Shown: positions 4,612-12,556, numbered from the stretch's first letter. The stretch: DNA of 25,673 bases from a virus (IMGVR_UViG_3300005664_000074:1-25673); one strand, 5' to 3'. Numbers and translations: made by a program. Notes: generated from the sequence alone by a model not told the origin.

Positions 4612-5016
4612 TTATTCAATAGTTAATGTAAATTCATTTGGTAAAAGTGCCAAAAGTTCTTTCATTTTATCTTTTGAAGCCGTTACATCTTTATATCCAT
4701 CTTTGTTTATATCTAAGTGAGCTTTACCTACTAACACACAACCAAGTATTTGTGTATGGTAGTTCCCGTTGTGAATTAAAATAAAACTTCTATTAGGTAC
4801 ATCGGTAATATGAAAGTGGTTTCCATATTTTTGTGAAAATCTGCGAACTACTTTATAACTTCCTTTAGGTATGCAGCTTATTTTAGGTGCGTTGTTTTTA
4901 TCGGCTAATTCAAGTGTTTTAGCAACTTCTTTGCCGTTGTAATACATTAAGCCCAATGTTTGCTTATCGGTGTGTTCAATTCGTTTTATCGTTACCATAT
5001 TTACTAATTCTAACAT
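4612..5016 (-). CDS. DUF5675 family protein, possible cell-wall-active lysis protein, 134 aa
   Basis: The sequence carries the pattern I know from DUF5675 proteins of phages: an N-terminal strand (VTIKRIEHT), a TLE-type strand (TLELADK), IPKGSYKVV (residues about 49-57), a conserved VPNRSFILIHNGN (about 74-86) and ILGCVLVG (about 90-97). The His followed downstream by Gly-Cys recalls the catalytic layout of L,D-transpeptidase folds. Any cell-wall activity is inference. The start ATG overlaps the stop of the preceding membrane protein gene (TAATG), so the two are probably coupled. A second possible start is Met7. It is the last gene of a cluster with two membrane proteins and is followed by a terminator, a position fitting lysis. 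Confidence 0.75.
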   Translation of the reverse strand: MLELVNMVTIKRIEHTDKQTLGLMYYNGKEVAKTLELADKNNAPKISCIPKGSYKVVRRFSQKYGNHFHITDVPNRSFILIHNGNYHTQILGCVLVGKAHLDINKDGYKDVTASKDKMKELLALLPNEFTLTIE

Positions 5017-5573
5017 TATTTCATTAAAGTTCTTATTTCGTTAATTGCTTTACGCATTTCGTCTTTAGCATAAGCATCAATTTCATTTTCTTCAATTTCA
5101 AAATCAAAGGCAACAAAAAAGAATTTTTCAGGCATTTGCTTAACCAAATAGCATACGCTTGTTTTAATCCCTTGAAGTTCAAAAATAGCTTTTAAATGTC
5201 TTTCTAAATCTTCTGTTTTGATAATTACCTTTTTTTCTTGTATCAAAGGTTGTATTACTTTTTCTTGATACTCAATGCCTAACACTTGATTATTGAAACT
5301 TGAACGCCATGATGTAGGGTAAATTATAGTTCCATAGATGCTATCGCCTGCCATTATACGCATTCCAGAATTGTGTACTTTTATTAAAACGGCTTTTTTA
5401 ATATCCTTAATAGTTGCCATTCTTTCTAATATTTCACTAATCTTAGGGTTTGTATCAACTGCCCATTTAACATTGTCAGTCTTAAATAGTTCCTTTATTT
5501 CGTTTCTATAATTGTTGATTATTGCAGCTAATACAATAAAAATTCCGCTTATAATTGCAGTTAATGGTGTCAT
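5016..5573 (-). CDS. Membrane-anchored protein of the lysis-like cluster, 185 aa
   Basis: Residues about 4-20 form one hydrophobic segment (LTAIISGIFIVLAAI), followed by a soluble domain of about 160 residues. Within it, KKAVLIKVHNSG (about 59-70), a central charged helix region and KFFFVAFDFE (about 150-159) give an alternating alpha/beta order reminiscent of small sensor domains such as GAF. That resemblance is weak. The gene overlaps the upstream membrane protein gene by ATGA and the downstream DUF5675 gene by TAATG, so all three are likely made together. It may be an accessory holin or membrane-associated lysis factor. I cannot assign it firmly. Confidence 0.65.
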   Translation of the reverse strand: MTPLTAIISGIFIVLAAIINNYRNEIKELFKTDNVKWAVDTNPKISEILERMATIKDIKKAVLIKVHNSGMRIMAGDSIYGTIIYPTSWRSSFNNQVLGIEYQEKVIQPLIQEKKVIIKTEDLERHLKAIFELQGIKTSVCYLVKQMPEKFFFVAFDFEIEENEIDAYAKDEMRKAINEIRTLMK

Positions 5574-5911
5574 CTAAATATTTTTTTTAATCCCTCAAAT
5601 AATAAACCTTGCGAAGTTACACCTAAAATGAAATATTTAAAATAAATACTTACTTCTGCAGTAATAGGTAGTAAAGTTTCAATCGTTAAAAAGAAATCAT
5701 TTGTAAAAGCTATTGAAATAAAAGCCGTTAAAAAATGTAGTGAAACATCGTACCAATTATCAGTAATCCAAAACTTTAAATTAAACTTTTTAGGGCCTCT
5801 AATAACGCCTTTATCTTTCCTATCATATTTCAAGTACTTAATAAACAACACCCCAAGCCCCATACAAAATAAGGCTTGTGTTATAAATGATATTGTAAGT
5901 CCTTCAAACAT
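5570..5911 (-). CDS. Small membrane protein, holin candidate, 113 aa
   Basis: Three hydrophobic segments are visible at about residues 7-26 (FITQALFCMGLGVLFIKYL), 56-76 (SLHFLTAFISIAFTNDFF) and 80-102. The basic loop between the first two and the basic C terminus (GLKKIFR) suggest an N-out or hairpin arrangement. The size and two to three membrane segments fit a holin, and the gene is coupled by a start-stop overlap to genes on both sides (TAATG upstream, ATGA downstream), in a cluster ending with a possible wall-active protein. Holins share no sequence signature, so this is a context-based call. Confidence 0.6.
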   Translation of the reverse strand: MFEGLTISFITQALFCMGLGVLFIKYLKYDRKDKGVIRGPKKFNLKFWITDNWYDVSLHFLTAFISIAFTNDFFLTIETLLPITAEVSIYFKYFILGVTSQGLLFEGLKKIFR

Positions 5912-6165
5912 TAAAAACTAACCTCGCATGGTAAGTATCTATTGCCGTTGTCGTCTGCAATAGCATCAGTTTCTAACAACGTAACTGGGATTTCAATTTC
6001 TGTTACGCCCTCAAAATAAACGCTTACATCGTAGCCGTTATTTAATGCAGTTGTAAAATCATCAGTAATAACGCCTTTTGTTAATCCTAAAATGTACAAT
6101 TTGTCATCCTCATTTTCTTTTGAAAGTTGAACAACTCTAATCGGTGTGCTAATTGGAATATTCAT
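5911..6165 (-). CDS. Small hypothetical protein, 84 aa
   Basis: This is an acidic, beta-rich protein starting MNIPISTPIR with strands such as DKLYILGL and VSVYFEGV, and no membrane segment. The acidic composition (many Asp and Glu) and position just after the receptor-binding-like gene suggest a small virion or tail-associated protein, though it could also be the first gene of the lysis-like cluster, since its stop overlaps the start of the putative holin gene. The upstream leader is A-rich. I do not recognise the family. Confidence 0.6.
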   Translation of the reverse strand: MNIPISTPIRVVQLSKENEDDKLYILGLTKGVITDDFTTALNNGYDVSVYFEGVTEIEIPVTLLETDAIADDNGNRYLPCEVSF

Positions 6166-6176
6166 AATTTTATTTT

Positions 6177-6416
6177 TTAATTTGTTAAGTAATCTTGTAA
6201 TTTAATTAAAGCCCAATTTAAAGCTTCTTGATTTGTCCAAGTTTCAGAATATTTAAAACCATAAAGAACAACATTATATCTAGATGTTCCATAAGTTAGT
6301 ATTACTTCAACATCTGCAATCTCATCTATAATATTATCATTGACGCGAAGAACTTCTATTGAGTTCGGTTCTATTTCAAGTGTTCCAAATTGCTCGGGGA
6401 ATGTGTATTTTTCCAT
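6177..6416 (-). CDS. Small hypothetical protein, 79 aa
   Basis: I prefer ATG 6416 (MEKYTFPEQF), which lies 5 bases after the stop of the preceding gene and behind an A-rich leader (TTAAAAGAT). An upstream in-frame ATG at 6446 would overlap the previous gene by 25 bases and add 10 residues. The protein shows a beta-rich body and a C-terminal helix (QEALNWALIKLQDYL). No family is recognised. As a neighbour of the terminator/receptor-binding-like gene, it may be an accessory tail protein or fibre chaperone, but nothing in the sequence proves this. Confidence 0.6.
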   Translation of the reverse strand: MEKYTFPEQFGTLEIEPNSIEVLRVNDNIIDEIADVEVILTYGTSRYNVVLYGFKYSETWTNQEALNWALIKLQDYLTN

Positions 6417-6421
6417 ATCTT

Positions 6422-7807
6422 TTAAGTTAATGAACTTCCGTTCCATGTGAATACTCTGTATAGCATCGCTCTTGCTGCCGTTGTTGGCGATAGTTGTACA
6501 CTTAAAGGATCTCCGTGTGATTGAAAAATTGCATTACCACCTGAGATTGTAGATGAAGTATAAAACCTATTCGTAAATCCACTTACGGCAATGTTAAAAG
6601 GCGCACCATTAAAACCACTTGATAAACTTAGATTGCTAATTGTGTTTCGCATATTCTCATTAATCAAATAAAACCCACTAAATCCCGAACAAGTATAAGG
6701 CGCATTTAAACACCAATCCGTTCTATTTCTTGTACCAGTAAAGTTAGAAAAAGGACTATAACAATAGCCAATCACTTGATTACTTCCGCACGCCCACGTA
6801 CTCCAATCAATTACAATATTGTTAGCGTATGTTTGCCCCCCTAAAGTATCGGTAAATCGGTTAGTGTTACCAAATCCATTATTATACGGCAAAGTAGTAA
6901 AGTTTACTAACCTACCAAATCTAATGCTCCCATCGTCATTCAAAGCATAACTACTTGTTTGCCCTGTTTGCGTTGGCATTGCTCCCATCATTGTAGGTGG
7001 GTTGGGAACTACTATTATTTTACTTGCATTTGATTTTATTACTCCGCTTTCAATTTCGCTATCATTTTCATACTTTACTAAATAACTTGCGTTTGGTGCT
7101 ACTATATTAGAACTTGCACCGCTTGCAATTGTGCCACTTGATAAAGTTGTTCCACTTGTATCTTTTAAAGTATAACTTGCATCTTCACAATTTCCACCGC
7201 CAACATTAACTATTATGTTATTGCCTGCAAAAGTAGCGTCAATATCGTTACCATCTTGGTCTTTTAAAGTTAATTCTAAATCAACGTTTGCAGCTTGAGT
7301 ATAACGCAAAACATCATTAAAATAAACTTTTACTTGGTTTAGGTATTCAACGCTTTCCGTATCTAAACAAAAACCCCTATTGACCTGTATATTTAATCTA
7401 TATTCAATGGATAATAAGCCGTTGATTGTTAGCTTTTCAGCAATCGGGATTTCTTCATAGCTAATTACTTCTAAATAAGTAACCCCACTTTCAAAGTTTA
7501 GTTCTTTTATCCACTCAATAAAATAATCACGTAACTCATTTTGTTGCGTAACTATCCAATCACGTTGGTATGCTTCACTTTCTACCTTGATTTCATCGTA
7601 GTAATTAGTCATTAAGTAAACCTGCAAAGATAATTCATTATGAGGATCTGAAATCGTGCCACGTTCGCCTGTATATTGCCAAGCTAAGCATGGCATGGTT
7701 TGATTAACTAACTCGTTTGTGTCCGCTAAAGTTTCAATCTCAGTATAAGTCAGCCCTGCATCAATAGCTTTATCTCTTATCCTGTCTCTAATATCAAGTA
7801 AATTCAT
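6422..7807 (-). CDS. Tail-terminator-like domain fused to receptor-binding-like C-terminal domain, 461 aa
   Basis: Three parts are visible. Residues 1-150 are an alpha/beta domain (start MNLLDIRDRI, helix at about 78-102, strands at 109-143) with the layout of a neck or tail terminator protein. Residues about 158-270 are beta-rich linker sequence with repeated Thr/Ser/Gly strands (SYTLKDTSGTTLSSG). Residues about 285-461 match the pattern I associate with DUF1566-like, C-type-lectin-like domains of Bacteroidota phages: RFTDTLGGQTYANN, then IDWSTW, DWCLNAP, an NENMRNTI helix and a final YRVFTWN strand. Such folds bind host receptors in some phages. The gene directly follows the connector gene with a start-stop overlap. 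Domain roles are inferred from pattern and context. Confidence 0.7.
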   Translation of the reverse strand: MNLLDIRDRIRDKAIDAGLTYTEIETLADTNELVNQTMPCLAWQYTGERGTISDPHNELSLQVYLMTNYYDEIKVESEAYQRDWIVTQQNELRDYFIEWIKELNFESGVTYLEVISYEEIPIAEKLTINGLLSIEYRLNIQVNRGFCLDTESVEYLNQVKVYFNDVLRYTQAANVDLELTLKDQDGNDIDATFAGNNIIVNVGGGNCEDASYTLKDTSGTTLSSGTIASGASSNIVAPNASYLVKYENDSEIESGVIKSNASKIIVVPNPPTMMGAMPTQTGQTSSYALNDDGSIRFGRLVNFTTLPYNNGFGNTNRFTDTLGGQTYANNIVIDWSTWACGSNQVIGYCYSPFSNFTGTRNRTDWCLNAPYTCSGFSGFYLINENMRNTISNLSLSSGFNGAPFNIAVSGFTNRFYTSSTISGGNAIFQSHGDPLSVQLSPTTAARAMLYRVFTWNGSSLT

Positions 7808-8244
7808 TACATTACGATTATCTTGTTAATGATATTAAGATATTCTACTTCGCCTTTCCATAAAGCGGGTTTATTTTCATTTAGCCATTTAATAGCTTGT
7901 TTTCTGTAACTTTCAACTAATTGCATAGCTTCGCGTTTAACTTGGTTTGGGTCTGCAATAGTTTCATTGCTTCCGTTTGCAGTTTGTGCGCCTTTATTGC
8001 CTGTTTTAACGTGAACGCCCATGATTACTTGCGCCCTAACTGCGTGTGCAATCAAAGGTTTAATAAATGTTAATAGGTTTGTATAATCGCCAGGAGTTGA
8101 AACAACATCATCGTATAATTCAGTACCTAAAAAAGACATTACTTGTTCCCATTCAACTATCTGAATAACATTATCTTTAACGCTATTTATATCGAAATTA
8201 GCATTAAATGCAAGGCTCTTAATTTCTGCTTTCGTTGCTATCAT
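7807..8244 (-). CDS. Head-tail connector / neck protein, 145 aa
   Basis: The protein starts MIATKAEIKSLAF and is mostly helical. An opening helix, VEWEQVMSFLGTELYDDVV (residues about 30-48), a long helix LIAHAVRAQVIMGV (about 64-77) and a final helix pair (about 102-124) resemble the four- to five-helix head-tail adaptor family (gp6/gp15-like) that sits under the portal ring. Length (about 145 aa) and the position right after the portal gene support this. It overlaps the portal gene by 26 bases and the next gene by TAATG. I am fairly confident of the structural class and less so of the exact ring. Confidence 0.65.
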   Translation of the reverse strand: MIATKAEIKSLAFNANFDINSVKDNVIQIVEWEQVMSFLGTELYDDVVSTPGDYTNLLTFIKPLIAHAVRAQVIMGVHVKTGNKGAQTANGSNETIADPNQVKREAMQLVESYRKQAIKWLNENKPALWKGEVEYLNIINKIIVM

Positions 8245-9505
8245 AAACCATAATTTTTGCTTGGTCTTTACTTATACCCATTAATACCAAAATTGCTTCC
8301 GTTGCTACTAATCCTATTGTAGTTTTATTTTTAAGTAAATCCGCAATAGTGCCTACTTCATTTATGGCATTTAAAGGACTTGCATTGTTGAAAGTTACAT
8401 CAACATCTTTAAACTCGGGATATGCTTTTAGCCATGCTTCATAAATCAAATATTGCTCATTTCTTATCATTCTTTCGGCAAGTTCCCATTCGTTTCTCAA
8501 CTGTTGATTGTTCCCTAAAGTTCCTGCACTTTCCAACCCTGCTAAACTTCTAAACCAATTACAAGCCTTAACAATATTGTTTTCTACAAGTTTTTGAAGG
8601 TCTAAATAAGAACCCTCTTTGTCAATTGGATAAATTGTGTATTCGGGTGGTGTTATTTCGCCACTCTTAGGAACTATTAAAGCCTTACCACTTCTACCAT
8701 TAGAAGTGCCTTTGATTTTATTTTCTAACTTTCTTCTTTGTTCTTCTAATTTTTCAACGTCGTTAATGTCCCCAAAATCAAACAATAATATAGAAGACAA
8801 TGTAACGCCATTTTCAAATTGATTAGCATTGTATTGACCTATTAAACTTTCTACTTGTGCATCGTAAAAAGCACCGCTCCAAATTGGAAAAGGGTAATCT
8901 TGTGAACCACTTTCATATTCCATAATAGGAATAATGCGTTGTTGCGCTTCAAATTCTTTATCTCCTATCATTACTTTAACACTAGTGTATTGAGGGAATA
9001 AAGCAACTACTTCAACTTCTTTTTTTGTATCGTTCCAATCTTGACAAATTGCAACTTCACTTGGCTTGTCGCCTACATAATCAACAAAACGCACTTGAGA
9101 TGCGTCTACGTGAAAACATTGTACTAAATCATTGAATTTCATTTCACGAATAAAGCCATATCCAAATGTTTTTCTATCTTTTGAAACTCTTTTTACAAAC
9201 TCGTACCAATCGTATTGAGTGTTAAAATCCTTAGTAAGTTTATTTTGTAGGTCGTCGTTTTCGGTTTCAATTTCTCCATAACTTACATATCCTGCAAAAC
9301 TATTAATAACACTTTTCAACGTGCTACTTTCTTTGGCTAATTTAGCCACTAATTGAGGAAAAAGGTTGTTAGCAGTAGTACTAACAACCTTAACCCCTTT
9401 TTTACTTGTAGTGCGTTTTACTTCGGTAAAAGATGGCAATTGTAGCACATCATTTTTAACCTCAATAAAATTACCTACACTATTATTTTGTTTTTTCTTT
9501 TGCAT
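8219..9505 (-). CDS. Phage portal protein, 428 aa
   Basis: The length and layout fit portal proteins, the dodecameric ring through which DNA enters and leaves the capsid. Visible features are an N-terminal region with TANNLFPQLVAKLAKES (about 44-60), a wing region with FGYGFIREMKF (about 113-123), strands around HVDASQVRFVDYVGDKPS, an acidic LFDFGDINDVEKLEEQRRK stretch leading to a basic helix KLENKIKG (about 262-269), a clip/stem section with IVKACNWFRSLAGL (about 312-325) and the LRNEWELAERMIRN helix. It lies upstream of the connector gene. Unlike in HK97 or lambda, it lies downstream of the capsid gene rather than directly after the terminase. Confidence 0.85.
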   Translation of the reverse strand: MQKKKQNNSVGNFIEVKNDVLQLPSFTEVKRTTSKKGVKVVSTTANNLFPQLVAKLAKESSTLKSVINSFAGYVSYGEIETENDDLQNKLTKDFNTQYDWYEFVKRVSKDRKTFGYGFIREMKFNDLVQCFHVDASQVRFVDYVGDKPSEVAICQDWNDTKKEVEVVALFPQYTSVKVMIGDKEFEAQQRIIPIMEYESGSQDYPFPIWSGAFYDAQVESLIGQYNANQFENGVTLSSILLFDFGDINDVEKLEEQRRKLENKIKGTSNGRSGKALIVPKSGEITPPEYTIYPIDKEGSYLDLQKLVENNIVKACNWFRSLAGLESAGTLGNNQQLRNEWELAERMIRNEQYLIYEAWLKAYPEFKDVDVTFNNASPLNAINEVGTIADLLKNKTTIGLVATEAILVLMGISKDQAKIMVYDSNESRN

Positions 9506-9680
9506 CGGTTTTCGCCTCTACTTTAACTTCAATTTTTTCTACAAACTTAATCATTTTAGGCAAGTTTAAGGCAAGGCTTAAAGCTGCAATAGTGTTCGCA
9601 CTAATTTTCTTAGTGTTAATTACTCCATATCCTTTTATGTGTAGGATTTGGTTTTCATATTCTGCCTTATACTTCCACAT
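9483..9680 (-). CDS. Small hypothetical virion-region protein, 65 aa
   Basis: I place the start at ATG 9680 (MWKYKAEYEN), one base past the TAA of the tail-tube-like gene, rather than at an in-frame TTG upstream inside that gene. The protein has a beta-like N terminus (QILHIKGYGV), a central helix (SANTIAALSLALNL) and a strongly lysine-rich end (KVEAKTDAKEKTK). Such small basic-tailed proteins often follow tail-tube genes in Bacteroidota phages. I know no function. It overlaps the portal start by 23 bases, so the genes are probably co-translated. Confidence 0.6.
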   Translation of the reverse strand: MWKYKAEYENQILHIKGYGVINTKKISANTIAALSLALNLPKMIKFVEKIEVKVEAKTDAKEKTK

Positions 9681-9681
9681 A

Positions 9682-10248
9682 TTAAACGCTTGTAGCTGCA
9701 ATTAATTCCGCTGCAATTGCTGCTGGAGTTGTTGCTGTTGCTCCCGAAATACCTGTCAAAATTCTGCAAAGTTCGCTTTGTTCTGCCATCATTGAGAATG
9801 ATGTAAGATTAGCGTCAGTTTTTGCTCTACCTGTTGTAGTTTCTGCCGTTTGGAATCGTGCAAAAGCTTCATCTCCACTTATTGCATCCCAACCTACAAA
9901 GATAAATTTATCATCGTATGTACGTGCTACCATGTATTGTTCACATGATTTGCGGATTGCTTCTAATTGAAATAATTGTTCAGCTGTTGGATTTGGAACT
10001 GCAAAGTTTACTACTACTTCATTTTGTTGTTCCATTTTTTGCGTTAATTCACACTCACCACGTTTGAACTCAATTTTACCAAATCCATTGCCTGCCGTAG
10101 CAAATACAATGTTAGTAAGTGAGTGTACAGAGTTTGAAGCTGTTAAACTATCGACGTCCGCAATTGGGATAGTGTATAATTCTTTAACGCCTGCCGTTTG
10201 TGGGCAATTTAAATTCGCGCCTTTTGCTAATGCTAATGATGCTGCCAT
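9682..10248 (-). CDS. Probable major tail (tube) protein, 188 aa
   Basis: The N-terminal segment LNCPQTAGVKELYTIPIADVDS (around residues 13-34) has the Cys-x-x-x-x-Gly-Val then Ile-x-x-Ile-x-Asp pattern I associate with tail-tube-like proteins of Bacteroidota phages. It continues with charge-alternating strands (GKIEFKRGECEL), a helix (AEQLFQLEAIRKSC, about 89-102), a strand pair (VARTYDDKFIFVGW) and a Gly/Ala-rich C terminus. The fold implied is the two-sheet tube fold with one helix. It starts 57 bases after the capsid gene, beyond a strong terminator, so it must have its own promoter or depend on readthrough. An alternative is a head decoration protein. Confidence 0.55.
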   Translation of the reverse strand: MAASLALAKGANLNCPQTAGVKELYTIPIADVDSLTASNSVHSLTNIVFATAGNGFGKIEFKRGECELTQKMEQQNEVVVNFAVPNPTAEQLFQLEAIRKSCEQYMVARTYDDKFIFVGWDAISGDEAFARFQTAETTTGRAKTDANLTSFSMMAEQSELCRILTGISGATATTPAAIAAELIAATSV

Positions 10249-10272
10249 TTTATTTATATTTTTATTGTGTTT

Positions 10273-10297
10273 AAAAAAGGGGCGCTATTAACGCCCC
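10273..10297 (-). terminator. Intrinsic terminator after the major capsid gene
   Basis: GGGGCG (10279-10284) pairs with CGCCCC (10292-10297) around a 7-nt loop, followed on the minus strand by six Ts. It lies between the capsid stop (10305) and the next gene start (10248). A partial terminator here would lower expression of the downstream portal and tail genes relative to capsid. Confidence 0.8.
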
Positions 10298-10304
10298 GTT
10301 AAAT

Positions 10305-11495
10305 TTATGCAGGTCTGTAAACTAAGATGTCTTTATCGTTAGTGATATTTACGTCAAACGCATAATCAACTCTATAACGAGTAACATAATCTAAATTTTT
10401 ATCTGCCATTGGCAAAATAGCTGCTTTGTTCCATTCGGCATTTAAAGCCGTTCCAAAGTGTAAATCACTTGTTTTAGCACCCATTAAGAAATTAGACTTA
10501 ATGTAAGGTAATTCAATTAATCTACGACCTAAGAAGTCCATTTCTTTTGCTCCAATAAAGTAAGAACCTGAACCTGTTGCAATGTTTGCTTGTGCAAATC
10601 TATAAGCATCACCAAACAATGAGTCAGCAAACAACATAAATGTAGGGTCTTTTTTCATAATCTTGTTAATGCCTCTGTAAACTCTTGTTAATACTGAAAT
10701 TGCATTTGAGGCATTTACAAAACAAGCTTTCGCTGAATTGGCAGTATATGTCCCTGTGTATCCAGAAGTGTCCAATCCTACTGTAAAAGTAGTTGAACTT
10801 ACAATCGTAATAGCATATTCTCCGTTTACACCTGTAAAACTTCCACCTGCACCACCTACAATTGTAATAATATCTCCATCATTTAAATTTGCGGTGCTTG
10901 AAACGGTAAATACTGCATCACTTGCAACAGAAATAGCAGATATTGATAATTTATCAACGCCTACTTGTGGAGCTAATTTATTAACTGATGAACTCGCTTC
11001 TGCTTTAGCAAATAAACCAGTTACTACTGCCGTTGATGCAGAGTTTGTAACGCCTGATAATGTTGCAGCATCAACCGAACCATGCCAAATTGAAGCATCA
11101 ATAAAAGCACCATTTCTTAATGCATTTTGTTGTACGATTGCTTCTTCAATAGTTTCAGGTAATTCAAAATCACCCATTCTTCCTCTTGGTTGTTGCGATG
11201 CAAACCAAGTAGCATTTAAATTAGACGAGTCATACTCTTCCATAATAGCAAATGCTTGAGGGTCTAAGTATTTTTCGCCAATAGATGTACCATGTGCAGA
11301 AGCAGTAAAAGCAGCAACGCTATCTTTTACAATTAAAGATTTTGACAAAGTAGGTACTACCATTCTTTTGTCAATATTAGTGTGAACGGTGATTAAATTG
11401 TTGTCAATTGTTTCGCCCGCTAAAACGGTTTGAGCAATTACCTCTTGTAACGCTTCGCCCGCATAAGTATTTGGTGATACGGTAATTTGTGCCAT
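10305..11495 (-). CDS. Major capsid protein with inserted beta domain, 396 aa
   Basis: Position after a protease-scaffold gene, length and composition fit an HK97-fold major capsid protein. Residues 1-180 and 257-396 read as capsid sequence (for example RGINKIMKKDPTFMLFADS, then GRRLIELPYI and the terminal NDKDILVYRPA). Between them, residues about 184-256 form a separate beta-rich, Gly/Thr-rich domain: FTVSSTANLNDGDIITIVGG, SFTGVNGEYAITIVSSTTF and SGYTGTY. Its pattern resembles the FCCH-like domain seen as an insertion in other phage virion proteins. The insertion probably projects from the capsid surface. The ATG overlaps the TAA of the scaffold gene (TAATG), fitting coordinated high expression. 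Confidence 0.8.
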   Translation of the reverse strand: MAQITVSPNTYAGEALQEVIAQTVLAGETIDNNLITVHTNIDKRMVVPTLSKSLIVKDSVAAFTASAHGTSIGEKYLDPQAFAIMEEYDSSNLNATWFASQQPRGRMGDFELPETIEEAIVQQNALRNGAFIDASIWHGSVDAATLSGVTNSASTAVVTGLFAKAEASSSVNKLAPQVGVDKLSISAISVASDAVFTVSSTANLNDGDIITIVGGAGGSFTGVNGEYAITIVSSTTFTVGLDTSGYTGTYTANSAKACFVNASNAISVLTRVYRGINKIMKKDPTFMLFADSLFGDAYRFAQANIATGSGSYFIGAKEMDFLGRRLIELPYIKSNFLMGAKTSDLHFGTALNAEWNKAAILPMADKNLDYVTRYRVDYAFDVNITNDKDILVYRPA

Positions 11496-11887
11496 TATTT
11501 ATTTAATTTTTGAGTGTTATCTAAATGTTTTTTCCAAGTTGGTGTTTTAATATCATTCTTTGGAGTTTCTTTTTTTACATTGTCTGGATTCAAAGCGTTT
11601 TTAATTACTTCCGTAACTTCTGCTTTTACCAAATTAGCAATGATTGTTTCTTGAGTTTCTGCAACTTCTTCTACTTCCGTAGTTTCCGTTACTTCTTCTA
11701 CTTCTTCAACATCTTTCGCTGCTTCCAACTCATCAACTTTATTTTTGAAAGTTGCTAAGTCATTTTTTAATTGCTCATTTTCTGTTTTTAAATTTTGGAT
11801 AGTCGTTTCAGCATCTTGTTTTTTTTGCTTTCCCTCCCACCAATTTTCAATCACATCTAAGAAGCCTTTTTTTTCTGTTTCTTGCAT
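11495..11887 (-). CDS. Candidate nested scaffold protein (internal start), 130 aa
   Basis: An in-frame ATG at 11887 lies exactly at the junction between the protease part and the coiled-coil part of the protease-scaffold gene, behind an A-rich stretch (AAAATTCAAAAATT) like the leaders of other genes here. Initiation there would make a free 130-residue scaffold, as lambda does with Nu3 inside C. This is an inference from position and leader only; the long gene may also work without it. Confidence 0.4.
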   Translation of the reverse strand: MQETEKKGFLDVIENWWEGKQKKQDAETTIQNLKTENEQLKNDLATFKNKVDELEAAKDVEEVEEVTETTEVEEVAETQETIIANLVKAEVTEVIKNALNPDNVKKETPKNDIKTPTWKKHLDNTQKLNK

Positions 11888-12550
11888 AATTTTTGAATTT
11901 TGATTAATAATATTTTTAGGGGCTAATAAGCCCTTATTTGTGAAATCTTCGGGTTTGTAGTTTGATACTTTTTTAGGCGTCCACTCATTACCCACAAAAC
12001 CAAATTCTTTGGTTTCGTTAAATGTTAGCCATTCGCCATGCCCGCCGTTACGCTCCATTAAATCGTTTAAAGTTTCTTGAGTAACTCCCAAATTTAAATA
12101 TGCTTGCTCTGCTGCTTTTTGCCATTTACCCAAATTTTCAATAGCATTTTTAAGGTCGTTTTCGTTTCCATAAACTCCTAACATTGGCTTATGTACTAAA
12201 AATAAGCCCGTATTATCCATGTAGATATTTTCGGGTTTTGCTGCACTTGAAATAATGGTGGAACTACTTGCGTTAGCACCTCTTAAATATACATTTATTT
12301 GTGCATCTGCTTTTTGTAATTGGCTATAAATAGATAATGCTGTTGCTAAATCTCCACCCAAACTTTCTAATGTTACGTTAATAACATCTACTTTTAAAGC
12401 TGAAATATCATTAAGTAGTTTAGCTATATTTTTAGATGTATTGGCTTTATACTCTTCGTAAGTATCAGCCCACCAATTATACCCAATATCGCCAACAATT
12501 TCTATATCAGCTTCTTTGCCTTTGTTTATAACGTTAAATACTTGTGCCAT
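11495..12550 (-). CDS. ClpP-like prohead protease with C-terminal scaffold, 351 aa
   Basis: The N-terminal 200 residues are ClpP-like: SLGGDLATAL (about residues 63-72), a nucleophile region GANASSST with Ser95 in the ClpP position, and LVHKP with His120. A typical closing segment LTFNETKEFGFV follows (about 175-186). The rest is a charged coiled coil (about 222-300, rich in Glu, Lys and Gln), an acidic Glu/Val/Thr run and a basic tail, typical of scaffold. I start at ATG 12550 (MAQVFNVINK); an in-frame TTG at 12559 is part of the promoter box. The protein would cleave scaffold and itself during capsid maturation. It overlaps the capsid gene by TAATG. Confidence 0.85.
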   Translation of the reverse strand: MAQVFNVINKGKEADIEIVGDIGYNWWADTYEEYKANTSKNIAKLLNDISALKVDVINVTLESLGGDLATALSIYSQLQKADAQINVYLRGANASSSTIISSAAKPENIYMDNTGLFLVHKPMLGVYGNENDLKNAIENLGKWQKAAEQAYLNLGVTQETLNDLMERNGGHGEWLTFNETKEFGFVGNEWTPKKVSNYKPEDFTNKGLLAPKNIINQNSKIMQETEKKGFLDVIENWWEGKQKKQDAETTIQNLKTENEQLKNDLATFKNKVDELEAAKDVEEVEEVTETTEVEEVAETQETIIANLVKAEVTEVIKNALNPDNVKKETPKNDIKTPTWKKHLDNTQKLNK

Positions 12551-12556
12551 ATAGCA

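Noticed and set aside
6422-7807. Diversity-generating retroelement acting on the lectin-like domain
   Set aside because: No reverse transcriptase, template repeat or accessory protein is visible in the window.
10738-11259. 173-codon plus-strand frame
   Set aside because: It lies wholly antisense to the major capsid gene, is Pro/Ile/Ala-rich in a way typical of reverse reading, and has no neighbours on that strand.
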